From contig NC_020168.2 in assembly GCF_000224145.3 (NCBI RefSeq), positions 6,367,792-6,431,791 on the forward strand: 64,000 bases of DNA, in the 5' to 3' direction. Shown here piece by piece: positions 23,947-64,000 of this stretch. Each line of letters opens with the position of its first letter. The first letter of the stretch is position 1. The notes below the pieces were generated by a model. The model saw nothing but the letters and a program-made list of their open reading frames with translations. It was not told where the DNA came from and did not search any database. The stretch comes from Ciona intestinalis (lineage: Eukaryota > Chordata > Ascidiacea > Phlebobranchia > Cionidae). The position numbers and the translations under genes are program-made.

Positions 23947-24334
23947 ATATAATATTACTAGTGTAATAAAACAGTATGTAACTGTAATCTTGCAAAAAAT
24001 CTTAACTGTATTAACTGTAGTCTTCTTGTAACCCTTCAACTTGTAACCTGGTATGGAACCAACTTCAACTAAACCGGAACGTGGTAGCTAACTTCGAAGA
24101 AGAGGCGTTTTATGCGCGGAGCAATCAAGGCGGGCGTAACCAGCTGATGCGAGGCGTCGGTCACGTGAGCAATCTAACTAGTTCGCTTCAAGGATTAAAT
24201 GGCGGGCTAGTTGTGACATCAGTTTAATATTGTGACTTAACAAACTAAGTTCTCGATTTTGTATTGTCGTTTCAAGTGCGAATTTAGCTTTAACATCGTG
24301 TCTATTCTATACGTGTGAGGTGTTAGGGAAATGC

Positions 24335-24430
24335 AGAACCACAGTAACTCGTCAGCGGGTACAAAGTGCGTGTACCAGAATACCGGTGTTATAACGACTG
24401 CCGCTGCCCTGCCAAGCCACCAGGATAAAC
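24335..24430 (-). repeat. Dispersed repeat B copy
   Basis: GTAACTCGTCAGCGGGTACA followed by ataccggtgttataacgactgccgctgccctgcc and aggataaac, the family order in inverted orientation. The small open frame over it is not a gene. Confidence 0.6.
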
Positions 24431-24584
24431 AATTTCCATTCATTGATTCAACACGACCGTACTTCTATATGCATTTACTTGGGAACTTGACATGAAGAGA
24501 ATAATTGCTCAAATTATGTGTGACCAATTTAGAAGAAAAATGTTGATGAAATTCACAAAAAAAAAACATGCAACTGCGTAGGAA

Positions 24585-24590
24585 TTTATT
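24585..24590 (-). terminator. Candidate fibrillin polyadenylation signal
   Basis: TTTATT on the + strand gives AATAAA on the - strand, about 390 bp past the fibrillin stop codon. Other AATAAA strings further on cannot be excluded. Confidence 0.4.
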
Positions 24591-24977
24591 GTCGCGAATT
24601 GCTTTGTTATAGCTTCTAATACTGTGTAGCATAGAAAACGGCTGCAACGGTTATACCTATGTACAATTAAGGCACAAAGCGATACAATTAGCCTATAAAA
24701 CAATAAGAAATATGCTGCATTTATAGACCACTGAAAAGTTTCGGTAGTTACAGGCAGACGTTAGTGTGAAAGGTGTTTTTTTTCGCTTGAAAAATTTTCA
24801 TGGAGGGTTATACGTTATGTGCGGCGCTAAATAGTGATGACGTGTCAAAATACGTAGTAATGACACTAAAATGACGTAATCGCTTATAGTCAAACACAAA
24901 ACCAAATTTAAGGCGGATGCAGTTTTTCTACAAGCCGCCAGTCCTATTAAATAATCTGTCCAGTGGTGAAGAGAAAT

Positions 24978-58514
<33,537 letters not shown>

Positions 58515-61500
58515 GATCAGAGTCTATTAATTCCGCCCGCAATTGAAGTTAACTCCACTGCAGATCGGTAATCTAAAAAGCAAGCCGGTAGCTTTCTGTA
58601 AGTCGCCCTATAATTCTCCTGGCAAAACGAAAATCGTAGTAACTCAAGTCTAATGTAATGACAGCAGCGACAAAACTGCGGGTTTAAAAAAAGCGAGCAA
58701 GTTATATTTGAAGAAGCCTCGTCCAGTTTTCGCTAAGTAGGATAACAGGAAGGTGACTTATGTAAACAAGCGAAGAAACCTTCTGCCCTCGGCGAGAGCT
58801 TCAACCGTCTATTCAAACCTAAGGCGAGCAAAAGCAGGTAATCACGCTGCCAGACCGAGTTCCCTTCTTCCACTGCTTCGACCGCTTGGCGTACGGACAA
58901 CGGCAAAAGATAAATGGGCGTACTACTTTCAGCGAATCTCACAATTTGCGGAATCGACTTTCTTGCAGCATTTTGTCTTCGTGACGTCATATGACGTAGT
59001 TTAGGAGAAACGACCTCCCCGACTTCGTGGATATGAAAACGACAAATCAAAGTCATTGTCCCGCTACACCACACCTGAGCAGGTAGTTATTACACGCGGC
59101 AATTTTCACGACATAGCGACATTCGTGTCGAAAAATGTCTCTAATACCCCACGTATTAGTCAAACTAAATATCCGGTAGGTGAAGCGACCACGTCTAGAC
59201 TGGGGCAGCTCGTTTCGCTTGGTCTCTCATTATCCCGAAGTTTCTAACCGACTTTCCTGAGTTAGATGTCAATTATGTGAAGCCGGTTAACATCAGCGGT
59301 CTCTCTTTACGTCTCATTGGATTCGTTTCCGCTTCCCGCATGGCCAGTCAAGCATAACAAGCGTCGGTTGTCGCTGATTCGCGACTTGCAAGGAAATCAT
59401 TATGACGTAACAATTGCAATCTGCTGCAGCATTATGACGAAGGCCGCCTCCAAAATCAAGGTCGGCCGGGAAGTTGAGTGAATTGGCCCGCCATGAGCAC
59501 CAACGATCGCCGGCGGGTCGAATCCAGACAGGTAGGAAACCGGGGCGGAATGCGGCCATCTTGCAAATGCACCCTTATTGACTTAAATCGGCGGCGGGAC
59601 GAATCTTTGTCATAAATCGCGGATATCGTGTCAATACTAGAACATTTCGACGCCAAGATTTTCGCTATGTTTTCTTTTGACCTGATTTTCTGTGAAACAA
59701 ACATAAAAACCAGAACTTGAGTTAACTCAGGTGAATAATTGACGCTTTGTGACGACACAGTAGGGATTATAACGGATGAACCGAACAAAAAGAAATCTCG
59801 ATGTATTCGTTGCTTGTTCGAATTTGAAGATGAAACAAGGTCACTGAAGCGTGTCGGAAAGATTTTTGCAGAAAGCAATACGTCACAATTGGAGACAAAG
59901 AGCTTGCTTCTGTTTTGCGCTTTTCGCAAGTGTTACTTAATCGATTATGACGTCACACAGCATAAACAATAGGCGATTTATGAAACTGTTATTGATGATT
60001 ATGTGCGAACAAAGCACAATCGAACAATCTCGTACACAAGACACTGGCGGCAAAAAAAAAATCTTGAAAACATTTGTTCATGTAAGTCAGTGTACCATTT
60101 TTTTTCTTTGTACAACTAACCAAACAATAATATAGGAGTTGGAATATCAAATTAAGAACAAAAATTGGTCATTATATTTGTCCTTTCGTATTTATGTTGT
60201 TAATAGCGTGATTTAAACGACTGTATTGTCGCTACTTACGTTGAATGGAATTCATTATCATTTTTAAAAAATAGTTTTTACTTTTGTTGCTAAAAATAAA
60301 GAAATGATTTATAGCTGAAAAGTGGAAAACTATTTTTGCAATAAAAGTTTATTTCTAAAATAGGCGTTGTTGTTTTTTCCCCGTTTCATTAATTCCGAAC
60401 AAAGCTCTAACAGTGAACGAAACACGCGCTTATTTTCACAACGGTTGAACCTAATTATCGTCAAAGAAAAACCGCCCCGGATGGGGACAAATTACCAATG
60501 TTATCGGGTTGTAAGGCCGCCCCAACCCAGGGTCAGGCACACAAGCCGCTGCAACCGCTGTCCCATATCGCAACTCATGCGTGTACAAGGCACAAGTGTG
60601 TAGGGAGATGTTGGGCGCTTTAGAAACTCTCTCTACGTAAATACAGCGTTTTAGTATTATAAAGTTTTAAGGATTTTTTTATTTTAAAACTGGAAAAAAT
60701 ATTAATTTTGTATTTTGGTTCAAACAATCAGTTGTTGGCTTTAGACCCATTTTTTTTTAATTTCAAACACAATATACAACATGAAATATCATAATGATTC
60801 GGAAAATATTATAAAGGCCAAAACTAGTAGTCCTTGTTATCCTGATCAATGAGATAAAATATAAACTGCTGTTTTCAATACAAAACTCGTTTTAAAAGTA
60901 CAATAATAAAGAAGACAATTTATGTGGTAAGTTATATAGAAATTAAATTATATAGATTTTTTACAACTTGTAATAAATTACGCGAGTCTAACCCTAATCG
61001 GGTGCTCATAGAGTTGGACGATTCTTGTGTAAATAAATACGGTAAGGATCTGGTGCTACGAAAACGTGACAGATAAAATTAAGACCAACCAATCGTAGTA
61101 TTTCAAGCGCGCGAATAGGTTCTTTACATTTAGAATAAAAGGCATTTAAACGGAGTTTACCTACTAGACCATAAAACATACAAAGTTTGTGGTAATTTTA
61201 ACCGCGCGAATTAACTATTGATATTGAATATTGAATTATCCAAGTGCTGAGGTTCGCAAACCCGTAGTTATAACAAGAGATAAGCAGAAATTGTAAGTTA
61301 AAATACTTGATCTGTCATAGCTATACTACCCAAATATCAAGTTTAATATTCGACTGAGAAATCTTTTTTTAGAAATCAAGTCTGAAATAATAATTTTCAG
61401 CGCAGGAGACTTCTAAGGAATCTTAATTTTGTTTCCGAAATTCACATGGTGGCGCTAGCGGGTAAGTAAGTACAAAAGGCAAAGTTAAATTTTACCTGTC

Positions 61501-61574
61501 TAAGATGTTATTGAATTAGGATTCAGAAGTTGCTGGCCTTGAAAAAATTGTAAATGTTACTAACAAAAAGTTTG

Positions 61575-61680
61575 TAAGATGAATGGCAACGGCAGATGTT
61601 ATAACAGAAATTCTGTTTCATACACCTTGTGCCCGCTTACGAGTTACACCGTATGTAACTTTGTACGATTACGGCTGGAA
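61575..61680 (+). repeat. Dispersed repeat B copy
   Basis: gttataacagaaattctgtttcatacaccttgtgcccgcttacgagttacaccgtatgtaactttgt. Confidence 0.7.
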
Positions 61681-62005
61681 ATTTGGGTAAGGGCCACTGG
61701 GCTTAAGCCATTGTACGGCATATAAAATAACAACGGAATGCACACTGAATAAGAGAAAGGGAATTTTATTAAGATTCAGGAAAAGTTATAAAAAGGAACT
61801 TTTAAAGTCACGAAACGCAAAAAATAACAGAAATAAGATATACTGAACTTAAATAAATACGTTTCTTATGTAATGGCACTATAGTGTAGAAATAACGCTG
61901 TTTATTTTTGTCCGGGTAATAATGCATTATCCGTTGTAGTTTATAAACCAAATGTGATAAATGATAATCTGAAGACAACAATTATTCTTTGGGGATATTT
62001 ATATA

Positions 62006-62222
62006 GTAGGGCAAGGAAAGATTGAACACATTTTCATTTAAATTTCTCGTCCCATTGGGTAGTAAACAAAAAACATTTAAAGAATTATAAAATCCTTACG
62101 ACTCCCATCATAGATACCTTACAAGGTATCTATGCTCCCATAGACCGTTGTTAATTGTTTAAAACACAATCGGGATATTTGTATATTATGTGCTAAAATT
62201 GTTCCATCTTACCTCACAGTAC
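62006..62222 (-). repeat. MITE family A copy carrying a nested palindromic insertion
   Basis: Begins GTAGGGCAAGGAAAGATTG and ends TTCCATCTTACCTCACAGTAC. Inside, a 26-bp palindrome (62109-62134) is flanked by the 7-bp direct repeat CTCCCAT at 62102-62108 and 62135-62141. Confidence 0.8.
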
Positions 62223-62498
62223 TCTATAATAAAGGTCACTTTACTTTAGTACAACGAACACTTCGCTTAATAAAGCTTACCCCGATTTTGATTAAGACAT
62301 AAGAGATAGCGTAAGTTACGTTTGCAATGGGTATTTGATAGCGAGTAGCTAGAATTTTGTTTAAAAAATAAAAACAAATATAAATAATTGATATAAATAA
62401 ACGGTGTAATTTAAGATTTCTACATAAAATATTTTAACTAAAAGCGAAAAGTGCACAGTGACGAAAAAGTTTGGCACGATAGAAATATTAAAAAATCT

Positions 62499-64000
62499 CT
62501 ATGACAACACCCCAGATGTTTTACGTTTCCCAGCAACAGCACTAACAGCGCGCTTGGGGTTATGGAACTTCATTGGGGAGGTACCTACTGGCCATTCTAG
62601 GTCAATATTCCTTGGCTGCTGGTGGTAGGGAACCTTGGGCTGTGGCTTGCCTGTTATTACAGAGCCCACGATACCATTGGTGTAAGGAAACCCGCCTTTT
62701 TCGTGCCGAGGGGACAAAGGTTTAATGTTGTATCCTGATTTATGGTAAACAGGTTCGTGACGGTCAAGCCCTATTTGTGGGGTCTGGTCCCGCCCCAGTT
62801 TTCGACAGTAAAATCCAGGAGTAAAAGTGATGGGTTTACTCCCGTTTCTGCTCATGGTATAATTGTTTTTAGCGCTAAGAGCGCCATACCCGGTTCTATC
62901 CCCGTAATCGTTACCTCGAAATCCCGACCTGTTGCCGTGGTCGTGCCTACCACTATATGTCGTAATAGGATACGCTGAGCCTTTTCCATTATAAAGGTGA
63001 CAATGTATGACATTTCTATTCACCGCGAGCGAGCTGTTCTGAGCTCTGAATGTCGAATTTATAACAATGGGTGGTATGACGTCACCGGACCGCTGACCAA
63101 CGTCCCTCCCCAGTAAATGATGATTCTCCATGTTATGACGTACTCTCTCCAACTCCTGTGGCGATAAATCCGATTATAAATGTAACTTATTTATCCTCGT
63201 AGTCGTATGGCGGGCTAACGGCAGTATAGTTACAACACGGGTGTTCTGTTTTATACACCTCGTTCCCGCTGTCCAGTTACCTCATATGCAACTTTGTTGG
63301 TGAAAACATATTCGATTTTTTTGTGGCAGACAATATGTTTCTTAGTGGCTACTGGATTTTGAGCACTTGCCAATAGTGTCTTGCCCAAGGAAACATACGC
63401 TATAGAGACAGCAGCGCTGCGTGCCGAACAAAGTATGCCAAACTGGGCTTTATTACGGCAACAAAACAACTTTATTTGATTGGTACGGCATGTAAAATAA
63501 TAGAACAAAATAAATGGGACGGATTCTTGAAGTACAACTAGAAAACTTTTAATGCTTCAAAAACAAACCCGCCACCACTGAACGGCAATCGCTTCGTTCC
63601 AGATTTGGATAAACCGGGACATTTGATTCAAAATCGTTTTGCCAGCTCGCCAGGCTTTTTCCCTTTACCGCAATTCAGCAGTAACTGGTCACTCAAACGA
63701 CCTCTAACCTCATTTTTAGCAGACGGTGCTAAACTTAAATATTTATCTGGCAAGGTAGCGCTACTACTCTCCTGGCCTCTCCTGCCGAATCTATACTGTA
63801 CTGACGAGCTGTCGTTTTTTAGTTTCATGTAACTGTTGGGCGCCGATAAAGAGTGAGTTGGTAGGTGGGCTAACGCCCTTGTATCTAAAGCTGCCCTTTG
63901 CTCTGAGTTTAAACCTCCGTGCCAAGCCATTCCAAGGTCGGTTGGAAAGCTAAATGCATCGCCTATATGAGTCTGGTGTTTCTCATTTGAGTTTTTCCAC
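62499..64000 (-). CDS. Unidentified gene, last two exons (partial at right edge)
   Basis: The terminal exon 62499-63155 has a CACAG acceptor and encodes ELERVRHNMENHHLL and so on to KRKTSGVLS and a stop. The preceding exon is open from the window edge to a probable GTTAGA donor at 63709, giving APSAKNE|ELERVR in phase 0. The visible protein (over 300 residues) is polar and basic, with many Gly, Asn, Ser, Arg and Tyr residues and no signal peptide, membrane segment or known domain that I recognise. It reads like a largely disordered cytoplasmic or ciliary protein, but that is only an impression. The intron carries a repeat B copy. Transcription runs toward fibrillin on the same strand. Confidence 0.6.
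63178..63315 (+). repeat. Dispersed repeat B copy
   Basis: aaatgtaacttatttatcctcg, gttacaacacgggtgttctgttttatacacctcg, ccgctgtccagttacctcatatgcaactttgttggtga: a near full-length copy in the intron of the right-edge gene. Confidence 0.8.

Larger units (their letters stand above)
22727..24977. other. Convergent intergenic region between coiled-coil gene and fibrillin
   Basis: No exon supported. It holds the 3' end of the coiled-coil gene, repeat B copies near 22866-23000 and 24335-24430, a MITE family A copy at 23759-23946, and the fibrillin 3' UTR on the other strand. Confidence 0.65.
58515..62498. other. Intergenic region upstream of fibrillin
   Basis: No gene could be supported. The first kilobase is less AT-rich and has open frames at 58733-59074 and 59456-59929 on the - strand, without domains or good splice context. 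It is the likely fibrillin promoter and enhancer region. TGACGTCA strings occur near 58982 and 59947. A repeat B copy is at 61575-61680 and a MITE family A copy at 62006-62222. Confidence 0.55.

Noticed and set aside
24237..24443. 68-residue - strand open frame
   Set aside because: Overlaps a dispersed repeat B copy; similar short frames occur over other copies.
58733..59929. Two - strand open frames (113 and 157 residues) upstream of fibrillin
   Set aside because: No signal peptide, domain or convincing splice sites. Most likely chance frames in less AT-rich promoter DNA; a 5' UTR exon cannot be excluded.

Overview
The window looks like an animal genome, most consistent with a tunicate (Ciona-like). 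It is AT-rich, with many small exons split by short introns, GT-AG splice sites, and several short dispersed repeat families that recur throughout. No bacterial operons, CRISPR arrays or rRNA genes are visible. The species assignment is an inference from gene content and repeat style, not a database match.

Layout, left to right. (1) 1-3401: no recognisable gene, but a cluster of CRE/ATF-like sites and a decayed MITE copy. (2) 3402-5231 (+): the last two exons of a TGF-beta (TGFB1/2/3-type) ligand, covering the end of the latency peptide with an RGD motif, a furin site, and a complete nine-cysteine mature domain. (3) 7989-9400 and 11126-12204 (both -): a tandem pair of three-exon secreted LU-domain (Ly6/uPAR, three-finger) proteins. 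Each ends in a threonine/proline-rich tail built from a different 21-bp (7-residue) tandem repeat. (4) 14602-22726 (+): a gene of at least 17 exons encoding a coiled-coil protein I cannot name. It is interrupted by a 50-N assembly gap and a reading-phase break that suggests a missing exon. (5) 24978-58514 (-): a complete fibrillin gene. I could assemble 59 exons whose summed coding length is 8706 nt (2901 residues), all phase-compatible, in the order signal peptide, FUN domain, three EGFs, hybrid 1, seven TB domains, hybrid 2, about 48 EGF modules and a furin-released C-terminal propeptide like vertebrate asprosin. (6) 58515-62498: upstream intergenic DNA with no supported gene. (7) 62499-64000 (-): the last two exons of an unidentified gene that runs off the right edge.

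The genes could work together. Vertebrate fibrillins form microfibrils that store latent TGF-beta complexes, and RGD-binding integrins release TGF-beta from its latency peptide. Here a TGF-beta ligand with an RGD in its latency peptide and a fibrillin lie about 20 kb apart (facing ends), separated only by the LU pair and the coiled-coil gene. Whether this linkage is functional or accidental cannot be told from sequence alone.

The introns and spacers are rich in small repeats: a MITE family with GTAGGGTGGGGG-type inverted ends, a second dispersed family (here repeat B), tandem arrays that appear to grow from the core of repeat B, a hAT-like MITE with an 8-bp target duplication, several minisatellites, and a perfect 23-bp-stem hairpin.
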